A DNA stretch of 64,000 nucleotides from Aristolochia californica (taxonomy: Eukaryota > Streptophyta > Magnoliopsida > Piperales > Aristolochiaceae). Position 1 is the first letter of the stretch, and every line of letters starts with the position of its first letter. Positions 37,601-48,089 of this stretch are shown here, piece after piece. The notes beneath the pieces are model-generated. The model was not told where the DNA came from and did not search any database. It saw only the letters and a program-made list of their open reading frames with translations. Made by a program: the position numbers and the translations under genes. The stretch is from contig JARWKL010000001.1 in NCBI GenBank assembly GCA_029961685.1, positions 53,656,062-53,720,061 on the forward strand, given 5' to 3'.

Positions 37601-40600
37601 CTTTAACAACTTACTTTGTAGCAAAACTCGATTGCACCTTTTTTCTAGAGTATCTCTTGAAGTGAAGAAATTTATCTTTAGTATCCGATCTGTGAAATTT
37701 TGTTCATGACAAATTATTGAATATTCAAAGTCTCAGAAACATATCACTTTCTTTATCTAGAGTTTCACTCTGTTGTTTTTATCTCTTTTTGTAAGTTATC
37801 TGTTGATTTTTTAAACACACTAACTTCAGTGCACTTTTTCTAATAGATGTTACTATATTTGTCTTTTTTGAATCTTCCAAAGATTTATTGTTCAGTTCCA
37901 TATCGCATTGTCCATAAAAAATCACTCCTTTGCAGGTTCTGACTGGCATGCAGATATTAGAACTAAGAGGAATCACTTTAGCCAAAGCGATTTACCACAA
38001 TTCATCATGGACTCATATGAGGAATGTCGAGGCCCACCACGCCTGTTCTTGCTTGACAAGTGTGATTCCTAGTTGATTGGTAACTTTGGTTCTTATTAAT
38101 TATTAAATATTAAAAGTAATATGAGTTAAGTTTCAGGTTTGACCCTGCTGGTACTGGTGCATGTTTAAAGAGATATTCCGACCCATCCTTTTTTGGAAAG
38201 GCATCTGCTAACTCAGAATTGATGAAAGCAGAGAAAGTTCAGAAAGAAAAGAAGTCTCATAACAACAAGGTACATACATACAGACTACAGTATGCCTCCC
38301 CAAAAAATGGGTTTTGGTAGATTTCAGAACTTCCTTGAACATATTATCTTAGGAACTACTGCGACTGTAATAATAAGAACAACAACTACTACAACTTTGG
38401 AGAAAAAAGACAAAAAAAGAGGACAACAACTATTACCTGTAATAGTGGTCATAACAACAACAACAATGACAATGATGATAAGTAAAATGGTTACATAATG
38501 ATTTAATGGTAGCAAAACAAAAATGATAAAAAATGATTTAATGTGATAGTCTGATAAAAATTTCAGGCTAGCAAGGACTAAGTGTCACTTTTGCCAACAC
38601 TTCAAAATTTGTTGTGGGAATGATTGAGGCCATCATGCATTCCATTATTTTCTGGTCTAACATGTCAAGTGATTTGAATCTCCTGGCGCTCTTCTGAAAA
38701 GGAAAATAACAAAAACAGGAGGTTAAAAGTGGTTGTTCTCAGCTGGGGGTACCTTCAAGTTGAACTTTTACTGTTGTTCTCTTGGTAATCCTGGTTCAGC
38801 TGTTGTTGGGCAGGTCTTCAAGGATAACTTTGGAAATGCTCCCCTTGCCCACCTGGAGTCAATTGTTGTTAAAGATTCCCTTGAAGCTGAAATTTTGGCT
38901 CTACTCCAAGGGCAAGAAGTTTCAAAGACTAACTTTATTGGCCCTATTGTTGTTGAAGGGAACTCTAGGATTGCCATTGGATAGATGGAGAAATCTGTAG
39001 AGGTTCCTTGGAGGTTTGATAATTTGGTGACAAAAGCTATGGACATATCCCACAACCTTGAGGTCTTTTGGTCCCATGCTCTTAGGTTGGCTAACATGAT
39101 GGCAGATTCCTCGGCTACTTAGGCCCTTCTTTTGTTCCTTTCTCTCTTGGGGTTTTCTTCCTCTCCTGTTGTATTCGCTCTCCTTTTTTCAATAAAAGCT
39201 TTCGTAAAAAAAATCTGTTATTTGAGGAGAGGCATATGATGCAATCATTCTGGTAAAAGAATAATTGTTTTCAAAGTAGAAAATTTTGTTAGAAAATTTA
39301 TCTATATGCTTAAACAGAAAAGGAAAGGAAAAAGGGAAATAAGGAAAAAGAAAGAAAGGAACACATATGATCTGCAAATTAGAAATGGCTCTCTTTTGTT
39401 AGTATCTTTCTCTCTTCGTATTCTTCAGATTTTTTCATTTGAAGCATTTCTCATGTGTTCTTAACTCTAAATTGGATGAGTTGGTTTTATGAGGTTAGAT
39501 GTTATTATTTGGAACAGTGATGCAGAAATCATTTTTGATAAATCATGAGTAAATTCTGGAATTTAAAACTTACTAATCTTCTGTGTCTTATGAGTGGGGA
39601 AGTAAATAGTGGTAACTGATAAGTTGTCCTGTTACTAATAGAGAAAAGGATCGCGACACAAGAATGGATACATCTACCGGGCTTCTCCAATGTCACAAAG
39701 ATACAGCAGTGACAGGTTACTTCTTATTCAACATCTCTTAGCCTTTTATTACTGTTTAATTTTCAATGTCTTTATTAGAAATGTTTGTCCATTGATTATG
39801 GTTTATGGAATTAACAATTGCTTACTGCTTGATCAGACTCCAGTTTATTCCTTTGCATACCTCTGAGCAGCTGTTAACTGGAGAGAATACCCCCACTTTG
39901 AAAATGAGATCAAGATCTGAGCTCGCACATGAATTCACAACTAATGGTTCCAAAACCAGTTTGGGCTATCATGAACATGACACGAGTTCAAGTTCATCTA
40001 TAGGACTTCAGGAACAATTATTTAATATAAGACCAGATTCTCCAGTTGCAAGTCAATCTACATCTTTTGATTCAAAAACCAGGCTGGAGAATGACGGACA
40101 TCTTTGTAGTACAGATTATTCTATGGGACTCCAAGGACAAGAACATCGTAAACTGAATACAGCTGAGCCAAGGGTGAAATTTGTTGATGAGCATTCCACA
40201 TCTCCTGATGAACTAAATGAAGAACATCATGGGCAGAATTCACCTCATGTGTCATTGTCAGAACAAGGTGCTCTAAGATCAACTTCAGTTGCCTGGGATG
40301 AAAAGATAGAAATTGTGAAGCCTAGCAATGAGCAGAGTATGCCTGAGGATCAAGGCCTTGCTTCAGAGTGTCCACCCACAAGCATTGGCCTATTAAAGTT
40401 GGAGGTGGTGACAACGAGCTTAAAAAACACACACCATGAGGAAATAGTGTTCGATTTTGAAAATTCACCAAATTCACTTTCTTGTGCAGACCATTTTGAT
40501 GAGGTTACAAGTGAGACTGACAACTACATGGATGCCCTTAACACCATAGATTCTGAAATTGAAACAGACATTGAATGTCAGACCAAACATGAAGTTGAGC

Positions 40601-43000
40601 TACAACACAATGTAAGTCCTCAAGGAATTCAAAACCAAACCAGCCAGGCAAGTGGGATAGATAGTCAAATATCAGAGTCTGGTCAAATATCAGAGTCTTT
40701 TGATGGAGAAACTCCAACTCCATTACATATTTCCTTAATGAAAGAAAGGTTTCAAGAATCTTCATACCCACATCATGGAGAAATTCTCACTCATATTGAG
40801 CAGCCTCATCCCACTCGCTTAGGTTCTAATTTAGATAATGTCGTAGATGCTGGTTTGTCTAGCAAGTCAGAACCCTTCGATACTTTCCCAATAAATGGTT
40901 TTGAATTTCTTGATAATGGTCCATGTACTGGGTCCAAAATTCCTGACACAAAGGACAATAAGGTTGTACCTCATTTGGCCCAGTTGCATAAATCCCCTGG
41001 TATTTCTGATATATTACCTGTTCAGATCTGGACAAATGGTGGACTTTTGGGACTTGAGCCATCAAAACCTCCAGATTTCAGTGTTTCAAATGTTCAAAAG
41101 CAGAATTCTCAATTCTCTGTAACTGGTTATTCAGAAACCAATTCCAAGAAATGCGAAGAATCAAGTCCTAGTGGCATCTCCAATAATAAGAGTGCAGCTG
41201 GAGAACTTGATCAAAATAATGTGGAAACTTCATCTAGTATGTCGAGCCTCACCTCTCGATTTCTGAGAAGTGCTTCTTGGAGGAAAGCATCTGTGCCTGT
41301 GCATAGTACAACTGAGCCATGTAATGTTGAGGACAATAAGCCAATGAAATTTCCGGAGGGACCTCACAGTGTTGATCAACATAAAAGACCGAATGGATTT
41401 TACAATGATTTATGTGAAGCAACTTTCAAAGATCGTCTTCTTCCAGATTTGTTCCAATTTGGATCACATTCACCACCTTTGGAACACATGAGAATATCAT
41501 TCCATCCCATGAATGGGGAGACTAATAAACTGAAACTTGAGTTCCCTGATGCAACCCACTTTCGTGAAAGCTCTCAAGATGTGATATTTCCATCATTTCA
41601 ACTTCTCCCAGAGTCTTCAAATCGGCTTCAGGATACTGGATTTGTATCTGATGATGATATGTTTTGCAGATCATCTCCATATCTATCTGATGATCCTCGT
41701 AGCCCTCATTCAGATTCAAATTCTGAGCATTGGGAATCTGGAGAAATGAATGGAAATGGGGACCATGAGTTATATGATGCTTTACGTAGAGTATCATCAA
41801 GTTCATCTATTACAAGCACTTTGGGCCCTGATGAAGAGAGAAATCCTTCCACCTGCCAGGCTTGTGAGGTTAGCAATTTGAATGCTGAAAATGGAATGAA
41901 GTCTGCTGGAACAGTTGCTTCATGGGGTTTTTCGGGTTTTGATGCTGTGAGTAGTTTGATGTGTCAGCTTGCCGGAGATGGTTCAAACGTCAAAGATACT
42001 TTAGATACTGCATTCATATGTCCAATTGAGCTTCCTCCTCCACCTCCACTTCCTCCATTGCAGTGGAGGAAAACAAAATTGAACTTGGATGATAGATCAA
42101 ATAATACACTGGAAACCAACACCCAGCCAAATGATCAGCAAATTGAGCGTCCAAAAGTCCTTATTAATAAATTGCTCCCTTCTGAAGGTGCCACGTCATT
42201 TTCCGAGAAAGCTACTAGCTCTGAAACTGGTGAGCATCCATCTGATCAACAAGTTATGATGTCCATCCCTCAGAAGCAGTCAAAAACTTTGACAGCTATG
42301 CCACCTTATACTGAAGGAACCACACCATTCCTCAACAAGAGCAAGGTAGCCATGTTTACTTCATTTTTCTACCTTATGTCTGTTGAATCTGGTGCACTTT
42401 ATGATGAATCATTGTATGCAGCTTGATTTCCAGAATGTAAATGGAAGAAAGGAACGTGGTCAAGTTTCAAATGGGAAAGATGTCAACGAAAGGGAAGACT
42501 TTTTGCATCAAATAAGAACTAAGGTTTGTCAAGATAAATGCAAAGAACACACTTTGTCTCTGTTATTTCAGGGTCGAATCTTTGTCGCATGTGTGATCTT
42601 TTAGTATGTTCGTCGTCTGCCTTTTGTAACATGATAAAGTTGTGCATGTGGGTAGCGGGGATACTGAGGACATGAACAAGTCAATTCAATATTCAAGAAT
42701 TACTTTTAAGAACGGTAAGCTTGTGGCAATGCTGATTTGCATCCACTTTCCTGTGATTTATCTGCAGTCATTTAACTTGAGACCAACCATAACCGCAAGG
42801 CCCAACATCAACCCAAGTCCCATCACGAACACTAATGTGACTGCAATTTTGGAGAAGGCAAATGCAATCCGCCAGGTTAGTTTTTCCATCTATTTACTGA
42901 ATTATTTCCTCATTTAAATCAAATCTTGTTATAAGTTTCTGGTTTGCAGGCTGTGGGTAGTGATGAGGGAGCTGACGATGACAACTGGAGTGACAGTTGA
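16642..43000 (+). CDS. SCAR: SCAR/WAVE family protein (nine exons, two giant introns)
   Basis: SCAR is the WAVE regulatory complex subunit that activates ARP2/3 actin nucleation downstream of ROP GTPases. Exons: 16642-16796, 26188-26351, 37936-38059, 38137-38269, 39642-39715, 39837-42345, 42422-42523, 42768-42875, 42950-43000. Phases match at each GT-AG junction and give 1,139 residues. The SCAR homology domain starts [14 protein letters not shown] and continues through HIHFAYTAG and [13 protein letters not shown]. The large exon 6 has the plant-SCAR segment [10 protein letters not shown] (about 367-376) and a short proline run before LQWRK (about 949-963). The C-terminus is a full VCA module: WH2 (about 1076-1094), connector with [10 protein letters not shown] (1114-1123) and acidic tail DDDNWSDS. 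Length is nearer Arabidopsis SCAR1/3/4 than SCAR2, as I recall. Introns 1 (9,391 bp) and 2 (11,584 bp) hold many transposons; no coding break was seen. Confidence 0.93.
17725..18290. repeat. Degenerate minisatellite in SCAR intron 1
   Basis: About ten or more imperfect units of roughly 30-40 bp built on GTGGGTGGTTTCCT, TTGCT and CCTTAA. Related units reappear at about 18590-18690, so the array is interrupted. Confidence 0.65.
18300..18590 (+). repeat. Possible LTR remnant interrupting the minisatellite
   Basis: It starts near TGATGTAATTAGGG and has a TATAAATAAAG box, a CT-rich leader and an end ATACATCA followed by TGGAATCCTAAG, which is weakly like a primer-binding site. No target duplication is visible. 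It could be ordinary intron sequence. Confidence 0.3.
19149..19321 (-). repeat. Copia-1 3' LTR
   Basis: 173 bp starting TGAAAAAATAGGTGATTTGG and ending TATTTTAACA. It pairs with 24099-24270. Confidence 0.88.
19327..20885 (-). pseudogene. Copia-1 reverse transcriptase and RNase H (broken)
   Basis: The RT part reads from about 20885 ([29 protein letters not shown]) to an intact YVDD catalytic box near 20280 and [13 protein letters not shown]. RNase H follows ([17 protein letters not shown]), then the C-terminal [14 protein letters not shown] and DIFTKPL. At least three frame changes split it. Confidence 0.88.
21383..22551 (-). pseudogene. Copia-1 protease and integrase (broken)
   Basis: The protease active-site triplet region reads DSRAS instead of DSGAS (near 22490). 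The pre-integrase zinc region ([18 protein letters not shown]) and integrase core ([19 protein letters not shown]) follow. The second catalytic Asp region is altered (HHTGNGLEY). Predicted inactive. Confidence 0.82.
22666..23580 (-). pseudogene. Copia-1 gag with zinc knuckle (frameshifted)
   Basis: Gag begins at the ATG complementary to 23578-23580 and continues through [16 protein letters not shown] and a UBN2-type helical region ([23 protein letters not shown]). A CCHC knuckle [14 protein letters not shown] lies near 22750. A frame change near 23310 breaks it. Confidence 0.8.
24099..24270 (-). repeat. Copia-1 5' LTR
   Basis: 172 bp, adjoining the primer-binding site on its left in plus coordinates. 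Confidence 0.88.
24834..25257 (-). mobile_element. TRIM-like miniature LTR element in SCAR intron 1
   Basis: Direct terminal repeats start TGTTAAATTGGGTC at 24834 and 25143. The left copy ends TTCCTTAACA at 24952; the right copy is degenerate at its end. On the minus strand a primer site TGGTATCAGAGC adjoins 25143 and a purine tract (GTGAGGGTAAG) adjoins 24952. The interior is only about 190 bp, made of three copies of a TACAAGTGGATAG...GTAGGCCC motif, with no protein. Confidence 0.7.
25258..26187. other. SCAR intron 1, unassigned
   Basis: AT-rich intron sequence with no recognised element. It ends in a pyrimidine-poor but valid acceptor GCTGCAG. Confidence 0.4.
26721..27080. mobile_element. 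Solo LTR with 5-bp target duplication
   Basis: 360 bp starting TGTTAGGAATTAG and ending CAACTTAACA, flanked on both sides by AGAAG (26716-26720 and 27081-27085). This is the signature of an LTR retrotransposon removed by LTR-LTR recombination. Orientation is uncertain. Confidence 0.8.
27086..28000. other. SCAR intron 2, unassigned
   Basis: Mixed-composition intron sequence with no gene or repeat that I can support. It probably contains decayed LINE sequence toward its right end. Confidence 0.3.
28000..28580 (-). pseudogene. LINE (non-LTR) reverse transcriptase fragment
   Basis: The minus strand carries L1-type RT landmarks in several frames: a region like QAAFLEGK, then [11 protein letters not shown], then [18 protein letters not shown] (normally SRGLRQGDPLSP) and a decayed FADDT box. 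Frame shifts and stops make it a relic. Confidence 0.7.
28620..29030 (-). repeat. Direct repeat pair, possible LTR-type relic
   Basis: Blocks with AATCACCAAAATAAAGTTGA at about 28635 and a near copy at about 28945 (each continuing to TATTGGTAAC) lie some 310 bp apart. The second is preceded by CTTTGATACCA, which resembles a primer site read in reverse. The stretch between can be read as 92 minus-strand residues of no known family. Confidence 0.45.
29490..29520. repeat. Short tandem repeat
   Basis: The unit ACAAACTAGAAAACTAATA is repeated about twice within an AT-rich part of SCAR intron 2. Confidence 0.5.
29590..33400 (-). mobile_element. hAT-superfamily DNA transposon relic (BED, DUF659, dimerisation)
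   Basis: Read on the minus strand: a BED-type zinc finger ([20 protein letters not shown]) near 33240-33150; DUF659 segments ([42 protein letters not shown]) at 32695-32161; a C-terminal block ([13 protein letters not shown]) at 31644-31480; and, after an intron, [15 protein letters not shown] near 31310. Stops and frame changes abound. Outer ends are estimates: a GTTGCCGACCTGG motif near 29593 may be one end, and the right end is not seen. Confidence 0.82.
29861..30905. repeat. Tandem duplication, 524-bp unit, in the hAT 3' region
   Basis: 29861-30384 is followed directly by a near-identical 30385-30905. Each unit encodes, on the minus strand, the acidic tail motif [11 protein letters not shown]. 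The arrangement fits unequal exchange or replication slippage at a short AAGTAAGAAA repeat found at each junction. Confidence 0.85.
33600..36394 (-). mobile_element. Truncated Ty1/Copia element in SCAR intron 2
   Basis: It keeps a 5' LTR (36084-36394, TGTCAAGAAATAAG to TTTTAACA), the primer site beside 36084, gag remnants (about 35340-34900), a protease box read as [10 protein letters not shown] (about 34530), the pre-integrase zinc region ([11 protein letters not shown] near 34150) and integrase ([15 protein letters not shown] near 33700). RT, RNase H and the 3' LTR are missing. The cut end lies next to the hAT relic. Confidence 0.82.
36084..36394 (-). repeat. Copia-2 5' LTR
   Basis: 311 bp bounded by TG and CA. 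The adjacent plus-strand CTGATACCA is the reverse of a Met-tRNA primer site. The partner LTR is absent. Confidence 0.7.
36847..37608. mobile_element. TRIM-family sequences with inverted ends
   Basis: A plus-strand TRIM-like unit has a left LTR of about 37279-37377, a primer-like CATCAGAGCAAGGCG just after it, a purine tract before 37501, and a right LTR 37501-37608 ending GGACCCAACTTTAACA. At 36847 the inverse end TGTTAAGTTGGGTCCAAGGC occurs, so 36847 and 37608 form an inverted repeat of about 28 bp. The ends match the family at 24834-25257. The LTRs have diverged, so the boundaries are approximate. Confidence 0.55.
38700..39220 (+). pseudogene. 5'-truncated LINE 3' end: RNase H domain and poly-A
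   Basis: In SCAR intron 4 the plus strand encodes a plant LINE RNase H (RVT_3) domain: [33 protein letters not shown] and [11 protein letters not shown], a stop, then [14 protein letters not shown]. It ends with AATAAAAGC and an A run at about 39206-39213. The truncation at its left and the poly-A tail fit a dead-on-arrival LINE insertion. Confidence 0.78.
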
Positions 43001-44480
43001 GGTTCTCACCGAGTCACATTAGTACACGGTGAGCTTTTGCTGTCTCAAAATTTCTGGCTCGAGGATGCCAATCCCTGAAGTCAGATTCGAGTGTGTATAT
43101 CTGTGTATAATCTCAACTCTTGTGTAATTATTTTTGTAGTGCTTTTTTTTTGTATTTTGTTTTTTTCAAGTTTCTTCTTCCTCTTGCATATTTGTTTTAA
43201 TATAAATTAGGCTGTAAAAGCGATCTCAATTGCTTGATCCATGTCGCGGCTTTGTCATGGCGATCTTCATATCGGAATCAAATGTAAGCTTTTCTGCCGG
43301 TGTCATTATTCATCCCACGCTTGGATCTTATTCTACAGAAATACTTGTAAACTTTGGTTTTTGACCGAACTCAGTTTTTTGACTTAACAAGAATTCGTGG
43401 AACCGCAGGGAGTAAATCAATAGCGTCCGATTGAAACAAGCTGAAGCTGAGAGCTACCAGCGGAGGTTTGGCCTACGTTTGACCAACAGGTTTCTGTTGT
43501 CTAGGAATTAAATTTTTTGCACTAGAACCAATGGAAAACTACTTCAGTCTTCAGAGTATAGCTTTCTGCCGAGGTTTATCGTGAAGGGACTAATTGCAGG
43601 GAGAGTAGAATTTCTTTAGTGTGACTGCACAAGCCTCTGATATGATTGGAGAACCAAAATTCTTGCTTTTCTTAATGAATCTATTTTGGTGAAATTGTTA
43701 CCCGAAATCATATAATTTAAAGGTTCTGTTGATGCATTCGAGCAATTAAATGTTTCATAATTAGTGAACCAAACTTTTATTGTCATAACCTAATTTTTCC
43801 ATTGATTTGTAAACAATTGATCCATTTAAACAGTGATTATGAGCAAGTACATAGGTAGACCCCTGAAAGAGAAGTGGATACATGAAGTGTTTTTGGGGAG
43901 AAAAGTTATAAAAAAACTGATCCACTACAATGATGGATTATTCACTTGTCAGTGATCGATCAATGTCCTCCGATCTTGATTGATCAATTACTGATCAGTC
44001 ATTTTTCAAAGACCAGATGTTTTCTTCATTAAAACCTGTTGTCTTGATGCATTTTGGATGATGAATTATTCACTATAAATATGATCGGTCAATAATCATA
44101 CGTTGTAAAACAATTATCCATAATACTTATTCCCAGATTTTCCAAAGAGGTTGAAAACATGGAAAAAGCTAAAATGTGATGAGTTGAATATTTTCAAACA
44201 TTTTTATGATACTTTAAAATATGCTTTGGAAGATTAAAGACCACTCTACAGTTAGAGTTCTTGAGCTCTAGACTTTTATCCTAGACTATAGTCTTCTTAT
44301 TCTTGAGGCCTCTTTCTTGCGAGTTCTTCTTCTCTGCAATAACTCTTTAATTTTACCAGTGTTAGGTCTTTACTTGGTAACTTGAGTTTTTAATATTTGA
44401 CTTGAGTTTTGACCATAAACCACGTATATTTGTGCTAGAAGGCTTGTGTATAAATACATTAATAACTTCATTAGTTATGA
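43001..44480. other. 3' flank of SCAR and intergenic DNA
   Basis: It includes the SCAR 3' UTR (TTTTAATATAAATTAGG near 43195 may serve as poly-A signal). The rest is AT-rich with no gene seen. An imperfect palindromic patch of GATCGATCAA/TTGATTGATC occurs at about 43955-44000. Confidence 0.4.
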
Positions 44481-44499
44481 AGAAGGAGAGGTTGAACAC

Positions 44500-46250
44500 T
44501 CTAAACAAGCACTACCATGAGGAATGAGTGAGAGAAAAGAGAAAAGAAAGAAGAAGAATTAGGGTTTTGAGAGGAATAAAGTTGAGGGAAAAGAAGGAGA
44601 TGTATACATAACTCCATGTCCTCTTTAATTATTTATTAAGTCATTTTAGGTTTACATCCTCAATAGAAAATTGAAATAATGTCCAACTACTCTAATCAAA
44701 GGAGGAAAGTAATAGATTACATAAAATAATAAAGAGACTATTTTTTTACAGTCCCCCCTCAAGTTGGCGGAAAAAAATGTCTAAGTATCCCTAGCTTGTA
44801 AATTATTAAACAACTTGAAAGACAACGCTTTTAAAGAAGTCTCCTAACTTCTCAAATGATCTCAAATGAGGAGTTGAAATGATTCCTCCTAATAATTGCA
44901 TCTTTGATGAAGTGACAATCGGCTTAATGTGTTTCATGCATTTATGAAACACTGGACTATTGACTATGTAAATACCTGCTTGATTATCACATGCCATGGA
45001 CATGAGATTAGGATTATAATATCCAAACTCTACAAGGAGTGACTTGACCCACATCATTTCACATGTTGCGTGGGCCAGGGCTTTTTATTTAGCTTCAAAA
45101 ATTGATCAATCAATAATTGTTTGTTTCTTGCTTTTTTAGGATACAAGGTTATCTCCCACGAATGTGAAAAAAAAGCCACTAGTTTAGCTTCTATCAAGTT
45201 CGAATCCTACATAGTCATCATTAGAAACATCGGTAACATTTACATGTCCATATTTTTTTATATACCAATCCCTTTCCTAGAGCATTCTTTAAATAACTAA
45301 GTATTCTATAGACTGCTTCTAAGTGTACTTTTCTTGGTTTCTCCAAAAATTGACTCATGATCCCCACAAAGAACACTAGGTTTGGTTTGCTAGCTATGGC
45401 ATAGATTAGTTTTCCCATAACTCTCCTAGAAAAAAGTAATATCTTTTAAAAGGAGTTCGTTTCATCATGTAGGTTACGATTTACCTTAAGAGGAGTGACA
45501 ACTGTCTTTGCACCAATAAGTCTTGTTTCATCTAGCAAATCAGTAATGTATTTCCATTGTGAAAACACTATTCCGGCCTTCTTGCCACTTCTATTCCTAG
45601 GAAATACTTCAAGGCACCCAAGTCTTTGGTCTAAAAATATTTCCTACTATGTTATTTTACTTCAAATATCACTTGAGTGTCATCTCTAGATATAACTATG
45701 TCATGAACATAAACGATGAAGGTAACTCTTCCCAAGTGTCTTGTCAAAATAAATATTGAGTGATTGGAACAATCTCACAAAGCCAAAGCTACTCATAACA
45801 TTACTAAATTTACCAAGGCCCTAGGACTCTACTTATGCAAAGCTTTATGTATATGGCACACTTTATGTTCTTCCTCCTTGAGCAATGATTTCATATGGTT
45901 ATGCCATATAGACCTCAAATGATTAGTCACCATACAAAAATACAATTTTCACATCTAGTTGTTGCACCTGCCAATCTAAATTTGCAACCAATCATAGTAA
46001 CATCCAAATAGAGCTAAGTCTTGCCACATGAGAAAATATTTCAAAGTAATCTGCACCATAAGTTTGTATATATCCCTTTACAACAAGCTTTGCTTCGTAC
46101 CTTTCCAAAGACCCATCAACATAATATTTGGTAGCAAATACCAATCTACACCCAACTATATCAATTCTAGAAGGCGATTCATATAATATCCAAGGTTGGG
46201 TCATGATCTTTTTATTAGCTCAAATATATATCACCTGAATACACCAATCT
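44500..46250 (-). mobile_element. Copia fragment (RT to RNase H plus part of an LTR)
   Basis: The minus strand shows RT motifs (CRLVFATKYYVDGSLERYEAK near 46150), a decayed catalytic region, RNase H-side motifs (LSYLKNALGKGLVY near 45290; MMWVKSLLVEFG near 45030) and HKCMKHIKPIV near 44930. A polypurine tract (CCCCCCTCAAGTTGGCGG on plus) at 44753 is preceded by an AT-rich LTR-like segment from about 44500. The 5' half is absent. Confidence 0.75.
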
Positions 46251-46529
46251 AAACCAACCATATAAGCTTCAACAATCTGATACTTTATTAAACCCATTTG
46301 TTTGGCTTTTTATGCAAGCAAACCTTGATGATTGTATGAGTTTTATCATGTTTGAACTGATAAGTTGGCAACATGCGAGGTGATCTTTGGATTGGATAAG
46401 AAACTTGATTGTATCCTGCCTCTTTATCCCTTTTCAACTAGTAAAGTTATCGGATTAGCCCTCTTTAGTGTCCGTCATGGATGAGTGATCACTAAATATA
46501 GGGTGGCAAAATGAATATTAAGTCAGACA

Positions 46530-46850
46530 TGCTCTTTTTCAAGTTATGAACAGAATTAGAATTTGTTTTCAAGGATTCACAACAAGGTTCACAATCAATT
46601 GGTGTTGGAAAATATGAATAACCTTGTATTTTTAGTATACAATAATAACATGCGATTCAAGAATGTTGGACATAAGTCAAAATTTCATCATGATAGCAAT
46701 GAAGAGTATTGGAATATGATCAACCTCAATAACATTTATGAGCCAAATGATGATCCCTTGTACCATGGAGAATTTAGTTTCAAAAGCCACTATTATTGGG
46801 ATTGGAATGGTGTTCCAAATGGCTTAGTGCGGAGATAGGATCGCCATCTC
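46530..46850 (+). pseudogene. hAT transposase C-terminal fragment
   Basis: It reads as YEQN, a stop where Trp is expected, then NLFSRIHNKVHNQL, LVYNNNMRFKN and DPLYHGEF. This is the hAT C-terminal dimerisation block and tail. No inverted ends were identified. Confidence 0.65.
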
Positions 46851-48080
46851 AGGAAGTGGAGAAACACGATAATGACAATGATCATTTATTGAGTGAAGAT
46901 GAGTTGGATCATCTTAGACGACCATATGTGTAAGACTCTACATACATATGTGATGATGACACAACAAAGAGCATACAGTTACCAACATGGGAACATATGA
47001 TGACATACCGAAAACATGTGTCATCAATAGAAGAGGTTGATCCAATTAGACATCTACTTAATTTGAATGAGATTGGACAATATTAAGCATACTTATGCCC
47101 CAAATCATTGTATTATGAACGTAATAATGAATGCGAGGGATACAATGGATACATGGAAGGAGTCCCTCAGACTCTTTAAATCATAATTTTCAATTGTATG
47201 GAGGGAACTCATCTTTGTTTGAATTATGATCTAACAATAATTTATACATGCTTGCCTTCTTCATGAAGGTGTGAGTACTTACTTTATAGACCACATGCCC
47301 ATGTGCTTATAATAGTGACCAATCACCCAGTTCTAGTTTCCATTCGCACTATAACTCTTCAATTTTTTAGTTATTTACTTTGTTAATTTATCTATTGATA
47401 ATTCACAATCGTTATTTTTCTACTTGTCTGCCAATTTCAACTTTAGATCTCACTTGGCCTATTGTTGTATCACGTTGTGTTCATAGATTAATTTCTTGGA
47501 TTTAGATTAATATGATAATTAAAAATATTTAAGAAAAATTAAACTAATATGTAAGAAATATAATTAAATTCACTTTAGTCACAGTTATATCCTATATTAG
47601 AGTAGTTTATATTACACAAATTTTTCTAAGAGATATTTATAGTAAGTAGTCATTAGTATTAAATAAATTTATAGTAACCTAGTTGCAACTTATTTCTTAC
47701 TCTTACAAAAAACAAATCATGCTATGAGTTTTCCCTTAATCTAAATAGACTTTAACCCTAAAATTACAAACCAAGTGTCTATGAAATATTTTCCTATTCT
47801 TCAACACTTCTCAAAAAAATTTATCTGAAGTGTGTTACATTTCGTTAATGATAGTGGCGGAATAAGAGAGAAAGAGACGTGGATATGAAATAGTGGCCAC
47901 TCTTATATCTTGGAATAAATAGCTTAAATAATCATCATTTGTAACATTTGAAAACTATGTGTGTATATGTAATGTTTGTTCCTAAGATATCATAGTATAA
48001 AACAGTAGTGAATGGACATTTGGAATTTGGCTAAGAATCTTATTATAGACTTGAGTGGATGGTCTTATTCACCTTACTTA
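46851..48080. other. Intergenic, nothing firm
   Basis: AT-rich. The first ~200 bp may be more of the hAT tail, and no further gene or RNA is supported. Confidence 0.35.
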
Positions 48081-48089
48081 AACTTAAGA

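Noticed and set aside
38292..38515. Thr/Ile-rich frames on both strands
   Set aside because: Low-complexity ACAACAAC-type intron sequence in SCAR.
42383..42604. Separate 73-residue gene overlapping SCAR exon 7
   Set aside because: Another frame that runs through the intron. The SCAR exon with its acceptor and donor explains the region.
43955..44000. GATC-rich palindromic patch as a regulatory site
   Set aside because: Imperfect and short, with no gene nearby in a promoter position.
45190..45205. GTTCGAATCC as a tRNA T-loop
   Set aside because: No cloverleaf around it; it is part of the Copia-3 RNase H region.
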